A model generated the notes under the pieces. The model was given only the letters and a program-made list of their open reading frames with translations, was not told the DNA's origin and made no database searches. From Pantanalinema sp. (GTDB taxonomy: Bacteria > Cyanobacteriota > Sericytochromatia > S15B-MN24 > UBA4093), in the NCBI GenBank assembly GCA_036704125.1, contig DATNQI010000017.1:29029-93028 (forward strand): a stretch of 64,000 nucleotides of DNA, given 5' to 3'. Both the position numbers and the translations under genes were made by a program. Shown here piece by piece: positions 19,462-27,936 of this stretch. Numbering within the stretch: the first letter of the stretch is position 1; each line of letters opens with the position of its first letter.

Positions 19462-20136
19462 CTACGCCTTCTCGCGGCTCCGTTCGAGGCCGTCGAGGAT
19501 GAGATCGAGCCCGAACATGAACTCATTGGCATAGGCGTAGCCGGGCTGCAGGACGTGTCCCAAGGCAAATTCGGTGAGGTGGGGGTACGCGCCGGCGGGC
19601 ATGTGATCGAAGAAGGCCGCCAATTCTGCCTCAGGCACCTTCGTGGTGTCGAACGGTAAGCTCAGCTCTTGCAGCGCAAAGCCATAGAGGTAGGTGTCGA
19701 TGGCCGAATACGCATGCGCGGTCATCTCCAGGGAGAAGCCAGCCTTTCGAAGAATCCCCAGGACCGCGTCGTGGTGACGGAACGTAGCGGGGCCCGGCTG
19801 GCGTCGCGACTCCATGAGCCCGATGGCCCAGGGGTGTCGCAAGAGCGCGGCACGGGCCGAGGTGGCCCGCTGGCGCATGGCCGTCCTCCAGTCTTGCTCC
19901 TCGGTGGGTAGGTCGATCTCGCTGAACACGACGTCGACCATGCCATCGAGGATCTCTTCCTTGTTGGCCACGTGGTAGTACAGCGACATGGCCTCCACCC
20001 CGAGCTGCTCCGCGAGTTTGCGCATCGAGAGCGAAGCGACGCCTTTCTCGTCGGCAAGTCGCACGGCTGTGCGCATGACCCGCTCCTTGTTCAAAGGGAT
20101 GCGGGGCTCGGAGCCTGGATCAGTCTCTGCGGCCAT
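19462..20136 (-). CDS. TetR-family repressor
   Basis: This 224-residue protein has an N-terminal TetR helix-turn-helix (about residues 15-60: [33 protein letters not shown]) and a C-terminal domain like that of the tetracycline repressor ([32 protein letters not shown]). The start at 20136 has AGAGGAG upstream; a longer in-frame reading crosses the operator. It is divergent from the oxidoreductase at 20283, and the gap holds a double palindrome, so autoregulation and control of that gene are likely. The inducer is unknown. Confidence 0.88.
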   Translation of the reverse strand: MAAETDPGSEPRIPLNKERVMRTAVRLADEKGVASLSMRKLAEQLGVEAMSLYYHVANKEEILDGMVDVVFSEIDLPTEEQDWRTAMRQRATSARAALLRHPWAIGLMESRRQPGPATFRHHDAVLGILRKAGFSLEMTAHAYSAIDTYLYGFALQELSLPFDTTKVPEAELAAFFDHMPAGAYPHLTEFALGHVLQPGYAYANEFMFGLDLILDGLERSREKA

Positions 20137-20169
20137 GAATCTCCTCTTGGTTCCGAAGGGAATCCTATC

Positions 20170-20209
20170 TTGACATCTTACACTGTAAGACCTAGTCTTA
20201 CAGTGTAAG
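20170..20209. promoter_or_regulatory. Double TetR operator overlapping a promoter
   Basis: Two 13-base palindromes, CTTACACTGTAAG (20177-20189) and CTTACAGTGTAAG (20197-20209), each pair CTTACA with TGTAAG and are exact reverse complements of each other. They overlap a plus-strand promoter, TTGACA (20170-20175), 17 bases, TAGTCT (20193-20198). Repressor binding would block the promoter of the oxidoreductase, and probably also that of the tetR-like gene. Confidence 0.82.
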
Positions 20210-20282
20210 GTCGTCCGATGGGGCGGGGCCGATCCCACTGTCGGGGGGCTCTCAGCGCGCGAGCGAGGAAGGGGACAGCACC

Positions 20283-21263
20283 ATGAAGGCCGCCGTTTAC
20301 CGTCAATATGGTTCTCCGGAAGTGGTGCGCATCGAGGAGGTGGCCAAGCCCGAGCCGAAGGACGACGAGGTCTTGATCAGGGTCAAGGCCAGCACCGTGT
20401 CGTCTGGAGACTGGAGAGCGCGCAGCCTCAAAATGCCGGCCGGGTTCGGCCTTTTCGCGCGCCCGGTGTTCGGGATCTTCGGGCCGCGCCAGCCGATCCT
20501 CGGCACCGAGCTCGCCGGCGAGATCGAGGCGGTCGGCAAGGCCGTCACGAAGTTCAAGGTCGGCGACGCCGTGTTCGCGTCCTCCGGCTTCGGCATGGGC
20601 TGCCACGCTGAATACCGGACCATGCCCGAAGACGGGCCGCTCGTCCCCATTCCTGCCGGTGCGAGCTTCGAGGAAGCGGCGGCGATCTCGTTCGGCGGCA
20701 ACACGGCGCTCTACTATCTGCGCGACCTCGGGACGATCGCGGCAGGCGACGAGGTCCTCATCATCGGGGCGTCCGGTGCCGTGGGCAGCGCCTCGGTGCA
20801 ACTCGCCAAGCACTTCGGCGCCAGGGTCACCGCGGTGACGAGCACTCCCAACGTCGAGCGGGTGAAGACACTCGGAGCCGATCGCGTCATCGACTACACG
20901 ACAACCAGCTTCCTGGACGACGGCAAGCAGTACGACCTCGTCTTCGACACCGTCGGGAGCATCGAGTATGCCTCCTGCCGCGCCGCGTTGAAGGAAGAAG
21001 GACGTCTCCTTCTCTGCGGTGCGAGCTTGCCCCAGATGCTCAAATCCATGTGGGATGCGAAGTCGAGCAAGCAGAAAGTCTTCGCGGGAGCGGCCTCGGA
21101 GCGCGTGGAGAACCTCCGTTACCTCAAGGATCTGGTCGAATCGGGCCAGTACCGGCCACTGATTGACCGTTCCTATCCCCTGGATCGAATCGTCGACGCG
21201 CACGCCTACGTCGAAGCTGGCCGCAAACGCGGCAGCGTCGTGGTCACCATGGCGCGAGCCTGA
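20283..21263 (+). CDS. NAD(P)-dependent zinc-free medium-chain oxidoreductase (quinone-reductase-like)
   Basis: This 326-residue protein belongs to the medium-chain dehydrogenase/reductase superfamily. The GroES-like catalytic domain (1-125) begins [15 protein letters not shown] and lacks the structural-zinc cysteine cluster, as in quinone oxidoreductases. The Rossmann domain has the nucleotide motif [15 protein letters not shown] and contains VIDYTT. It probably reduces an enone, quinone or aldehyde with NAD(P)H. The divergent TetR regulator and its operator suggest induction by a toxic or xenobiotic compound. Confidence 0.82.
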   Translation: MKAAVYRQYGSPEVVRIEEVAKPEPKDDEVLIRVKASTVSSGDWRARSLKMPAGFGLFARPVFGIFGPRQPILGTELAGEIEAVGKAVTKFKVGDAVFASSGFGMGCHAEYRTMPEDGPLVPIPAGASFEEAAAISFGGNTALYYLRDLGTIAAGDEVLIIGASGAVGSASVQLAKHFGARVTAVTSTPNVERVKTLGADRVIDYTTTSFLDDGKQYDLVFDTVGSIEYASCRAALKEEGRLLLCGASLPQMLKSMWDAKSSKQKVFAGAASERVENLRYLKDLVESGQYRPLIDRSYPLDRIVDAHAYVEAGRKRGSVVVTMARA

Positions 21264-21570
21264 TCAGATTCAACGTCTCGCCCTCGATGCCTAACCTGCG
21301 CGTCCGCCTCCGGGTGGGCGCGCTTTGCAATGCTCCGAAAACCGCGGCGAGGCGTGGCGCTCCCGGCAAGAGGGGGAGAGTCACCCTCTCGACCCTGTGC
21401 TGATTTCCTTCAAATAACAGCTGCCAACTGAACGCGAAGACCCGTTACCGGGTACATGGGGAGATGAAGTCTCGAACCAAACTGGGCCGAATCGCCCCTC
21501 GATCGGCGGGGACCGCCCAAGTGCATTGTTCTCGGCCGCCGCGCCGGCATTCAAGTAGGAGAAATCACCC
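21264..21570 (+). other. Intergenic region upstream of icd
   Basis: This 307-base gap has no convincing gene. It holds the third boundary repeat (21267-21278), a GC-rich hairpin (GCGCGTCCGCC with GGTGGGCGCGC, about 21298-21323, followed by TTT) that could terminate the oxidoreductase transcript, and a short palindrome ACCCGTTACCGGGT near 21442. The icd promoter should lie in the second half, but I see no clear consensus pair. Confidence 0.5.
21267..21278 (+). repeat. Copy 3 of the gene-boundary repeat
   Basis: GATTCAACGTCT, identical to copy 2, begins four bases past the oxidoreductase stop. Confidence 0.4.
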
Positions 21571-22851
21571 GTGAAGAAAATCAAGGTCGTCAATCCCGTC
21601 GTCGAACTCGATGGCGACGAGATGACACGGATCATCTGGCAATTCATCAAGGACAAGCTCATCTTGCCCTACCTCGACATCGATCTGAAGTACTACGATC
21701 TCGGCATCGAGTCGCGCGATCGCACCGACGACCGCATCACGGTCGAGGCCGCCGAGGCCATCAAGCAGTACGGCGTGGGCGTCAAGTGCGCGACCATCAC
21801 CCCGGACGAGGCGCGCGTCTCGGAATTCAACCTCAAGAAGATGTGGAAGTCGCCCAACGGCACCATCCGCAACATTCTCGACGGCACCGTCTTCCGCGAG
21901 CCCATCATCTGCCAGAACGTCCCGCGCCTCGTGCCCGGGTGGACCCAGCCCATCGTCATCGGCCGTCACGCGTTCGGCGACCAGTACCGGGCGACGGACT
22001 TCGTCGTGCCGGGCGCCGGCAAGCTGACGATGAAGTTCGAGGGGGCGGACGGCACCGTCATCGAGCACGAGGTGTTCCAGTTCAAGGACGCGGGTGTCGC
22101 GATGGGCATGTACAACCTCGACGACTCGATCCGGGGTTTCGCTCGCGCCTGCTTCAACTACGGCCTGCTCAAGGGCTGGCCCGTCTACCTCTCGACCAAG
22201 AACACCATCCTCAAGGCCTACGATGGCCGCTTCAAGGACCTGTTCCAGCAGGTGTTCGACGCGGAGTTCAAGGGACGCTTCGACGAGGCGGGCCTCACCT
22301 ACGAGCATCGCCTGATCGATGACATGGTCGCGTCCGCTCTCAAGTGGTCGGGCGCCTTCGTCTGGGCCTGCAAGAACTACGACGGCGACGTCCAGTCCGA
22401 CACGGTGGCGCAGGGCTTCGGTTCGCTCGGCCTCATGACGTCGGTCCTGATGAGCCCGGACGGCAAGACCATCGAGGCCGAAGCGGCGCACGGCACCGTC
22501 ACGCGCCACTACCGCGAGCACCAGAAAGGCAAGGCGACCTCGACGAATCCCATCGCCTCCATCTTCGCCTGGACGCGCGGGCTCTACTATCGCGCTCAGT
22601 TCGACGGAACCCCGGAAGTCGCCACCTTCGCGACGACCCTCGAGCGCGTGTGCGTCGAGACGGTCGAGTCGGGCTTCATGACCAAGGACCTGGCGATCCT
22701 GGTCGGCCCGGAGCAGCCCTGGCTCACGACGACCCAGTTCCTCGACAAGCTCGACGAGAATCTCCAGAAGGCCATGCTCACCCACGAAACGGCCAGCCTG
22801 TCGGTCCCAATGGCCGCCGAGAGCACCGGCAGCGAGCGGATCTCTTCGTAG
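21571..22851 (+). CDS. icd: NADP-dependent isocitrate dehydrogenase, eukaryote-like type
   Basis: This 426-residue enzyme oxidises isocitrate to 2-oxoglutarate with NADP. Its sequence is of the homodimeric type shared by mitochondrial enzymes and some bacteria ([59 protein letters not shown]) and not the E. coli Icd type. It is full length. The transhydrogenase genes follow directly, so this enzyme and PntAB together form an NADPH-supply module. A hairpin between icd and pntAA may reduce read-through. Confidence 0.93.
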   Translation: MKKIKVVNPVVELDGDEMTRIIWQFIKDKLILPYLDIDLKYYDLGIESRDRTDDRITVEAAEAIKQYGVGVKCATITPDEARVSEFNLKKMWKSPNGTIRNILDGTVFREPIICQNVPRLVPGWTQPIVIGRHAFGDQYRATDFVVPGAGKLTMKFEGADGTVIEHEVFQFKDAGVAMGMYNLDDSIRGFARACFNYGLLKGWPVYLSTKNTILKAYDGRFKDLFQQVFDAEFKGRFDEAGLTYEHRLIDDMVASALKWSGAFVWACKNYDGDVQSDTVAQGFGSLGLMTSVLMSPDGKTIEAEAAHGTVTRHYREHQKGKATSTNPIASIFAWTRGLYYRAQFDGTPEVATFATTLERVCVETVESGFMTKDLAILVGPEQPWLTTTQFLDKLDENLQKAMLTHETASLSVPMAAESTGSERISS

Positions 22852-22864
22852 CACCGAACATCGG

Positions 22865-22896
22865 GGGGGCTGTCTCGCAGAGAGAGCCCCCTCTTT
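22865..22896 (+). terminator. Attenuator-like hairpin between icd and pntAA
   Basis: GGGGGCT (22865-22871) pairs with AGCCCCC (22885-22891), with further pairing of TCTC and GAGA inside. TCTTTCG follows. The T-run is weak, so partial read-through into pntAA is plausible. Confidence 0.6.
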
Positions 22897-22913
22897 CGAA
22901 TGAGGAAAGACGT

Positions 22914-24029
22914 ATGAACATCGGCATTCCGGCGGAATCAAAGGCCGGCGAGGCGCGGGTTGCCGCAACGCCCGAAACGGTGGCCAAGTTCGTGGCCGCC
23001 AAACACCGTGTTCTCGTGCAGGCAGGCGCGGGCGAGCGCGCGAGCTTCATGGACGACGCCTACCGTTCCGCCGGCGCGGAGATCGTCGCGCGCGACCAGG
23101 CGCTCGGGTGCGATCTCGTCTTGAAGGTCAGAGAGCCGTCCGGCGAGGAGCGCGCCGCCATGAAGAAGGGCGCGGTGCTCGTCGGGATGCTCGATCCGTT
23201 TGCCGAGGAAAACCTCGAGGCCATGGCCGCGAGCGGGTTGATGGCGTTCGCCCTCGAGAAGCTGCCGCGCATCACCCGGGCCCAGTCGATGGACGTGCTG
23301 TCGTCCCAGGCGAACATCGCCGGGTACAAGGCGGTGATTCTCGCGAGCAACCACTACCAGCGCTTCATGCCGACCTTGATGACCGCCGCGGGCACCGTCA
23401 AGGCTGCTCGCGTCCTCGTCCTGGGGGCGGGTGTTGCGGGGTTGCAGGCGATCGCCACGGCGAAACGCCTGGGTGCCGTCATCGAGGCCTCGGACGTGCG
23501 GCCTGCTGCAAAGGAGCAGGTGGAATCCCTGGGCGCCAAGTTCGTGGACGTTCCCTTCCTGACCGACGAGGAGCGAGAGATTGCCCAGGGAGTGGGTGGC
23601 TACGCCCGGGCGATGCCGCCCGACTGGATGCGCCGCCAGGCCGAGCTGGTCCATGCGCGCGCCAAGCAGGCCGACATCGTGATCACGACGGCGCTCATCC
23701 CGGGCCGCAAGGCTCCGACGCTGCTCCACGAGGACACCGTCAAGGAGATGAAGCCCGGCTCGGTCATCGTCGACCTCGCCGTGCAGCAGGGCGGGAACTG
23801 TCCGCTCTCCGAAGTCGGCAAGACCGTCAAGAAGTACGGCGTGACGCTCATCGGCGAGCCCAACCTGCCGGCCCTGGTCGCGACCGACGCGTCGGCCCTT
23901 TACTCCCGGAACGTCATGGACTTCCTCAAGCTCATCCTCGACAAGGAAGGCAACCTCTCCGTCGACCGTGACGACGAGATCCTCGCCGCGACGCTCGTCT
24001 GCGCCGACGGCGCGGTCATCCGAAAGTAG
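22914..24029 (+). CDS. pntAA: NAD(P) transhydrogenase subunit alpha part 1
   Basis: This 371-residue protein is the soluble NAD(H)-binding domain I of proton-translocating transhydrogenase, related to alanine dehydrogenase. It starts MNIGIPAESKAGEARVAATP and has the dinucleotide motif LVLGAGVAGLQAI and SSQANIAGYKAV. The alpha subunit is split, as in many alphaproteobacteria and cyanobacteria, with the membrane part encoded separately by the next gene. The start at 22914 has GAGGAAAG upstream; the open frame extends further left but overlaps icd. The gap to the next gene is seven bases. Confidence 0.93.
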   Translation: MNIGIPAESKAGEARVAATPETVAKFVAAKHRVLVQAGAGERASFMDDAYRSAGAEIVARDQALGCDLVLKVREPSGEERAAMKKGAVLVGMLDPFAEENLEAMAASGLMAFALEKLPRITRAQSMDVLSSQANIAGYKAVILASNHYQRFMPTLMTAAGTVKAARVLVLGAGVAGLQAIATAKRLGAVIEASDVRPAAKEQVESLGAKFVDVPFLTDEEREIAQGVGGYARAMPPDWMRRQAELVHARAKQADIVITTALIPGRKAPTLLHEDTVKEMKPGSVIVDLAVQQGGNCPLSEVGKTVKKYGVTLIGEPNLPALVATDASALYSRNVMDFLKLILDKEGNLSVDRDDEILAATLVCADGAVIRK

Positions 24030-24036
24030 GATCACC

Positions 24037-24360
24037 ATGGACCACACCGTAACGAACCTCATCATCTTCGTGCTCGCGATCTACGTGGGCTACCACGTCG
24101 TCTGGAGCGTCACGCCCGCGCTGCACACGCCGCTGATGGCCGTGACCAACGCGATCTCGGCCATCATCATCGTCGGCGCGATGCTCGCCGTCGGCCTGAC
24201 CAAGGGGCCCGTCGGAATGGGAATGGGCACCCTCGCGGTGACCCTCGCCGCCGTCAACGTGTTCGGCGGCTTCCTCGTCACGCGCCGGATGCTCGAGATG
24301 TTCAAGAAGAAGGAACGGCGCGACGTCGGCGCGGTCGCCAAGGAGGGTGGCCACGCATGA
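24037..24360 (+). CDS. pntAB: NAD(P) transhydrogenase subunit alpha part 2
   Basis: This 107-residue membrane protein supplies the membrane helices of the split alpha subunit. Three or more hydrophobic segments are visible (LIIFVLAIYVGYHVVWSV, NAISAIIIVGAMLAVGL, TLAVTLAAVNVFGGFLVTRRML), and the GGFLVTRRML ending is typical. The stop overlaps the pntB start as ATGA, indicating translational coupling in the pntAA-pntAB-pntB operon. Confidence 0.93.
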   Translation: MDHTVTNLIIFVLAIYVGYHVVWSVTPALHTPLMAVTNAISAIIIVGAMLAVGLTKGPVGMGMGTLAVTLAAVNVFGGFLVTRRMLEMFKKKERRDVGAVAKEGGHA

Positions 24361-25799
24361 GCATGAACCTCGTCACGCTGCTCTACCTGGTCGCCTCGGT
24401 CTGCTTCATCCAGGCCCTGAAGGGCCTGTCGCACCCCACGACCGCACGCCGGGGCAACGTCTTCGGCATGACGGGCATGGCGATCGCCATGCTCACCACC
24501 TTCGCCCTGATGTTCAACCAGCACGGGGCAGCCACGGTTTCCGGCCTCGGCCTGGGGCTGCTGGCCGTCGCGCTCCTCGTGGGCGGCGGCGCCGGCGCCT
24601 TGCTCGCGAAGCGCGTCGAGATGACCAAGATGCCCGAGCTGGTGGCGGCCATGCACTCGCTCATCGGTCTGGCCGCCGTCTGCATCGCGATCGCCGTCGT
24701 CGCCGAGCCGTGGGCCTTCGGCATCACCGCAGAGGGTCTGCCCATTCCCGTCGGCAACCGCATCGAGCTTGCGATCGGCACCCTGGTCGGCGCCGTGACC
24801 TTCTCCGGCTCGGTGATCGCCTTCGGCAAGCTCTCCGGGAAGTACAAGTTCCGGCTGTTTCAAGGCTCGCCGGTCGTCTTCAAGGGCCAGCATCAGCTGA
24901 ACCTGGCGCTTGCGGTGTTGATGCTCGGCCTGGGCGCGGCCTTCGTCGCGACCCAGGCATGGGCGCCGTTCCTGGCGATGGCGGCGATCGCCCTCGCCCT
25001 GGGCGTGCTCATCATCATCCCCATCGGCGGCGCCGACATGCCCGTCATCGTCTCGATGCTCAACAGCTATTCGGGCTGGGCCGCGGCCGGTATCGGCTTC
25101 TCGCTCAACAACGCCATGCTCATCATCTCGGGCGCCCTGGTCGGCTCGTCCGGCGCCATCCTTTCCTACATCATGTGCAAGGCGATGAACCGCTCGTTCC
25201 TGAACGTGCTCCTGGGGGGCTTCGGATCCGATTCCGGCGCGGCCGTCGCCGCGGGCGCGCAGGTCCAGCGCCCCGTCAAGTCCGGTTCGGCCGAGGATGC
25301 CGCCTTCCTGATGAGCAATGCCGAGACGGTCGTCATCGTGCCGGGCTACGGTCTGGCCGTCGCCCGTGCTCAGCACGCCCTCAAGGAGCTCGCCGAGAAG
25401 CTCACGCACCTCGGCGTCGACGTCAAGTACGCCATCCACCCGGTGGCAGGCCGCATGCCGGGGCACATGAACGTGCTGCTGGCGGAAGCCGAAGTGCCCT
25501 ACGACAAGGTCTACGAGATGGAGGACATCAACAGCGAGTTCGGTCAGGTCGACGTCGTGCTCGTCGTCGGCGCGAACGACGTCGTCAATCCCGCCGCCAA
25601 GACCGACCCGAAGTCCCCCATCGCGGGAATGCCCATCCTCGAGGCCTACAAGGCCAAGTCCATCATCGTCAACAAGCGCTCGATGGCCTCTGGCTATGCC
25701 GGCCTCGACAACGAGCTGTTCTACCTCGACAAGACCATGATGGTCTTCGGGGATGCGAAAAAGGTGATCGAGGATCTGGTGAAGGCCGTCGAGGGCTGA
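24357..25799 (+). CDS. pntB: NAD(P) transhydrogenase subunit beta
   Basis: This 480-residue protein has an N-terminal membrane domain with about eight helices (residues 1-250) and a C-terminal NADP(H)-binding domain III (VVIVPGYGLAVARAQHAL, IHPVAGRMPGHMNVLLAEA, NVFG-family VVGANDVVNPAAKTDP). With the alpha parts it couples hydride transfer from NADH to NADP+ to proton entry. A strong terminator closes the operon. Confidence 0.96.
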   Translation: MSMNLVTLLYLVASVCFIQALKGLSHPTTARRGNVFGMTGMAIAMLTTFALMFNQHGAATVSGLGLGLLAVALLVGGGAGALLAKRVEMTKMPELVAAMHSLIGLAAVCIAIAVVAEPWAFGITAEGLPIPVGNRIELAIGTLVGAVTFSGSVIAFGKLSGKYKFRLFQGSPVVFKGQHQLNLALAVLMLGLGAAFVATQAWAPFLAMAAIALALGVLIIIPIGGADMPVIVSMLNSYSGWAAAGIGFSLNNAMLIISGALVGSSGAILSYIMCKAMNRSFLNVLLGGFGSDSGAAVAAGAQVQRPVKSGSAEDAAFLMSNAETVVIVPGYGLAVARAQHALKELAEKLTHLGVDVKYAIHPVAGRMPGHMNVLLAEAEVPYDKVYEMEDINSEFGQVDVVLVVGANDVVNPAAKTDPKSPIAGMPILEAYKAKSIIVNKRSMASGYAGLDNELFYLDKTMMVFGDAKKVIEDLVKAVEG

Positions 25800-25831
25800 T
25801 CCCCGATGTGAGCGGTCCGGACTCACGCGAG

Positions 25832-25862
25832 AAGGGAGGCTGGGAAACCAGCCTCCCTTTGG
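25832..25862 (+). terminator. Intrinsic terminator after pntB
   Basis: AAGGGAGGCTGG (25832-25843) pairs with CCAGCCTCCCTT (25848-25859) around a GAAA tetraloop, followed by TGG. It lies between the convergent pntB and M23 peptidase genes. Confidence 0.8.
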
Positions 25863-25864
25863 AC

Positions 25865-26608
25865 CTAAGGCTTGCTGAGGGAAGACAAGAGGCCTTGGTG
25901 TGATTGTTTGATGCGCTTTCCCAGGGCCTCTTCGGGCACCCCCGACTTGGTGGGGCCACCATCGTTCTCCGAGGCGTAAAGGTGGCCGGCATCGATCGAA
26001 TACCCTCGCCCGTGTCCCATGATTTTTTCGCTCGCCATCGCAGAGAAGGCATTCGATTGATTGAGATCGGCCGTCAGGATCCTGAAGGGAACGCTTCTTC
26101 CTACTCCAGGACCTGGATGTGAGTCATGGTGCAGGCTGAAGTGAAGATGGGGGTTGCCGGCGGCACCTGTGTCCCCCATTCGACCGATTGCATCGCCTTG
26201 GCGGACGCGCGCGCCCGGATTGACGCGTACTCGGTCTAAATGGGCGTAGACTGTGTAATACCCGTGCCCATGGCCTATCTTGACATAATTCCCCCAGCCG
26301 TCACCCGCTTGTAGATCGCCCTTCCTGGCATCGGTGAACGTTTCGAGGATGGTTCCCTCAGCGGCAGCTACGATCTCTTGTGCGTCTGCAGAAACGTTCG
26401 AAAAGTCGACGGCATGCAGCGCATTCGGATAGCTGTGGGTTTGGCCACTGGGGGATTTGTTCCCCTGCTGACACAGCACGACGACGCCGGAATGAAAGGG
26501 CATTCTCAGCAGTGGCGGGTCTGGTAGATACAAGCATCTCCAGGCAACGCCACCAGTTACCAAGGCCACCAGCCCAATGAGCGCCAGGTTTGACCGCGTC
26601 AATCGCAT
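25865..26608 (-). CDS. Membrane-anchored M23-family metallopeptidase
   Basis: This 247-residue protein has one N-terminal membrane segment (NLALIGLVALVTGGVAW) and a LytM-type peptidase domain. The zinc ligands are visible in HAVDF (first His and Asp) and NPHLHF (last His), with the intervening GWGNYVKIGHGHGYYTVYAH. M23 enzymes cleave peptidoglycan cross-bridges, or act as inactive regulators of amidases; here the zinc ligands are complete. The C-terminal 80 residues are unusual and contain no domain I recognise. It lies 37 bases after the nucleotidyltransferase gene on the same strand. Confidence 0.82.
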   Translation of the reverse strand: MRLTRSNLALIGLVALVTGGVAWRCLYLPDPPLLRMPFHSGVVVLCQQGNKSPSGQTHSYPNALHAVDFSNVSADAQEIVAAAEGTILETFTDARKGDLQAGDGWGNYVKIGHGHGYYTVYAHLDRVRVNPGARVRQGDAIGRMGDTGAAGNPHLHFSLHHDSHPGPGVGRSVPFRILTADLNQSNAFSAMASEKIMGHGRGYSIDAGHLYASENDGGPTKSGVPEEALGKRIKQSHQGLLSSLSKP

Positions 26609-26645
26609 GTGGGCAGCATCGCGCAAATGGCGGATGCGCGCTCGG

Positions 26646-26951
26646 TCATCCGCCTTGAGCAAACTGCACCTCGGCGGCATCCAAGACTTCTTGTCGGAAG
26701 TAGCGGCTCAGCTCCTCGAGGGTGCGAAGGTCGACCTTGCGGCCCAACATCTCCGACAGGTCGCGTTCCATCCGAGCCATTTCAAACAGGCCGATCGGCG
26801 TGCCCGCCTCATTTTCAACGAGCACGTCGACGGCGCTGTCAGGCCGGAAATCGGGACGCAATACCGAGCCGAACAACGCAAGTCTTCGAATGTGGTTCCG
26901 TAGACAAAATGCCGCAAGTTGGTCTTGGTCGATGGTGATCCTCGGACTCAT
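26646..26951 (-). CDS. MNT-type nucleotidyltransferase protein, first catalytic Asp lost
   Basis: This 101-residue protein is a minimal nucleotidyltransferase of the MntA/MNT antitoxin family. The family motif GS-X10-D-X-D is present as G28-S29, ten residues, Ala40-Val-Asp42: the first metal-binding Asp is Ala, encoded by GCC. Activity is therefore doubtful. MNT proteins usually pair with a HEPN toxin and AMPylate it. No HEPN gene is adjacent: the downstream neighbour is an M23 peptidase and the 306 bases upstream hold no gene. It may be an orphan or a decaying half of a toxin-antitoxin pair. Confidence 0.75.
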   Translation of the reverse strand: MSPRITIDQDQLAAFCLRNHIRRLALFGSVLRPDFRPDSAVDVLVENEAGTPIGLFEMARMERDLSEMLGRKVDLRTLEELSRYFRQEVLDAAEVQFAQGG

Positions 26952-27257
26952 GGCTCAACATCTCGCTTCATCCCGGGTACCCCTTGAAACGGTTCGCAAG
27001 CCTGAGATCGATGTAGGTGCCGGTCAGAAGGACTGAATCCTTGAGTGGCCAGTCAAACGCTTGAACGAGTCGGAAGTGCGACGACATGCACTTCCGATAC
27101 AACGTGTAGCCATCCCCTCGAAAAAGGTGGCCTCTCATACGAGAGGCGCACCATCTCGATTGCGTCTGGGGCGGTCGTCAACGATATAGAGGCTCGGCTA
27201 CTTCTGGAAGCTCGGCCGGCGTGAACAGCCGAAGTAGACGCTTTCGATCGGCAGTCC
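26952..27257. other. Gene-free region with several hairpins
   Basis: This 306-base gap has no convincing gene. It contains a 10-bp perfect inverted repeat (27070-27079 with 27088-27097), a minus-strand terminator (27121-27152) and one arm of a longer inverted repeat with the end of the acetyltransferase gene. All suit the 3' end of that minus-strand gene. Confidence 0.55.
27121..27152 (-). terminator. Intrinsic terminator downstream of the acetyltransferase gene
   Basis: On the minus strand, GGTG and CCTCTC pair with GAGAGG and CACC around a GTAT loop, and TTTTTCG follows. It lies about 105 bases past the stop codon. Confidence 0.75.
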
Positions 27258-27291
27258 TCAGACTTGGCAGCGCCGGAGAGCCTCTATATCG
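27182..27291. repeat. Inverted repeat linking the acetyltransferase 3' end to its flank
   Basis: CGATATAGAGGCTC (27182-27195) is the exact complement of 27278-27291, which lies inside the last codons of the acetyltransferase. Between them CTACTTC and GAAGTAG pair again. The result is a compound stem across the stop codon. Confidence 0.55.
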
Positions 27292-27893
27292 CCGGAGGTG
27301 ATCGACTCGAGACTCCGGGTAATCCGCTCGACCGGCCAGTCCCACCATTTCAACTCGAGGAGCGCCGCGATGATCTCGTCTGAGAACCGCTGTTTGATCA
27401 CTTTGGCCGGGTTACCCCCCACCACGGTATAGGGAGGGACGTTGCCAACGACGACGGATTTCGACGCGATAATCGCTCCGTCGCCGATCGTCACCCCCGG
27501 CATGATCAGTGCCTCGTATCCAATCCAGACGTCATTTCCGACGATCGTGTCCCCTTTGAAAGGCAGATCTTGAAGCTCGGGCATGACCTTTTCCCACCCG
27601 TTACCAAAGATCTGGAACGGATAGGTCGAGATTCCGGACAGTTTGTGGTTCGCCCCATTCATGATGAACTTCACGCCGGTGGCCAAGGCGCAGAACTTCC
27701 CGATAATCAGCTTGTCCCCGATAAACGGGAAGTGATAAAGGACATTTCGCTCGAAGTTCTCAGAATCCACCGGGTCATCGTAATAGGTGTAGGCGCCGAT
27801 GAGGATGTTGGGGTTGGTTACCGTGTTCTTGATGAAGCAGACCTGAGGAAACCCCTCCATGGGATGCTTGCAATCTGGGCTAGGTCCGTACAC
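27258..27893 (-). CDS. Vat-like xenobiotic O-acetyltransferase (left-handed beta-helix)
   Basis: This 211-residue protein matches the streptogramin A/chloramphenicol acetyltransferase (Vat/CatB) family: ITNP-like VTNPNILIGAYTYYD, KLIIGKFCALATGVKFIMNG, the active-site His in NGANHKLSG, and GNDVWIGYEALIMPGV. It transfers acetyl from acetyl-CoA to a drug hydroxyl in known members. The substrate of this protein cannot be told from sequence alone. The start is a GTG at 27893 with AGGAGG five bases upstream; an overlapping ATG is out of frame and a longer reading to 27986 runs into the next gene. It is a single gene with its own terminator. Confidence 0.85.
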   Translation of the reverse strand: MYGPSPDCKHPMEGFPQVCFIKNTVTNPNILIGAYTYYDDPVDSENFERNVLYHFPFIGDKLIIGKFCALATGVKFIMNGANHKLSGISTYPFQIFGNGWEKVMPELQDLPFKGDTIVGNDVWIGYEALIMPGVTIGDGAIIASKSVVVGNVPPYTVVGGNPAKVIKQRFSDEIIAALLELKWWDWPVERITRSLESITSGDIEALRRCQV

Positions 27894-27936
27894 ATTGACC
27901 TCCTGGTATCGAGTTAGGCACTGTCGATCCTCTGTA

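Noticed and set aside
18132..21330. Integron attC sites
   Set aside because: GTCTAAC and GCCTAAC near the boundary repeats match the RYYYAAC core, but no paired GTTRRRY follows at the right distance and no integrase is present.
26952..27257. HEPN toxin partner for the nucleotidyltransferase
   Set aside because: No frame in the adjacent gaps has the RxxxxxH motif or a ribosome site.
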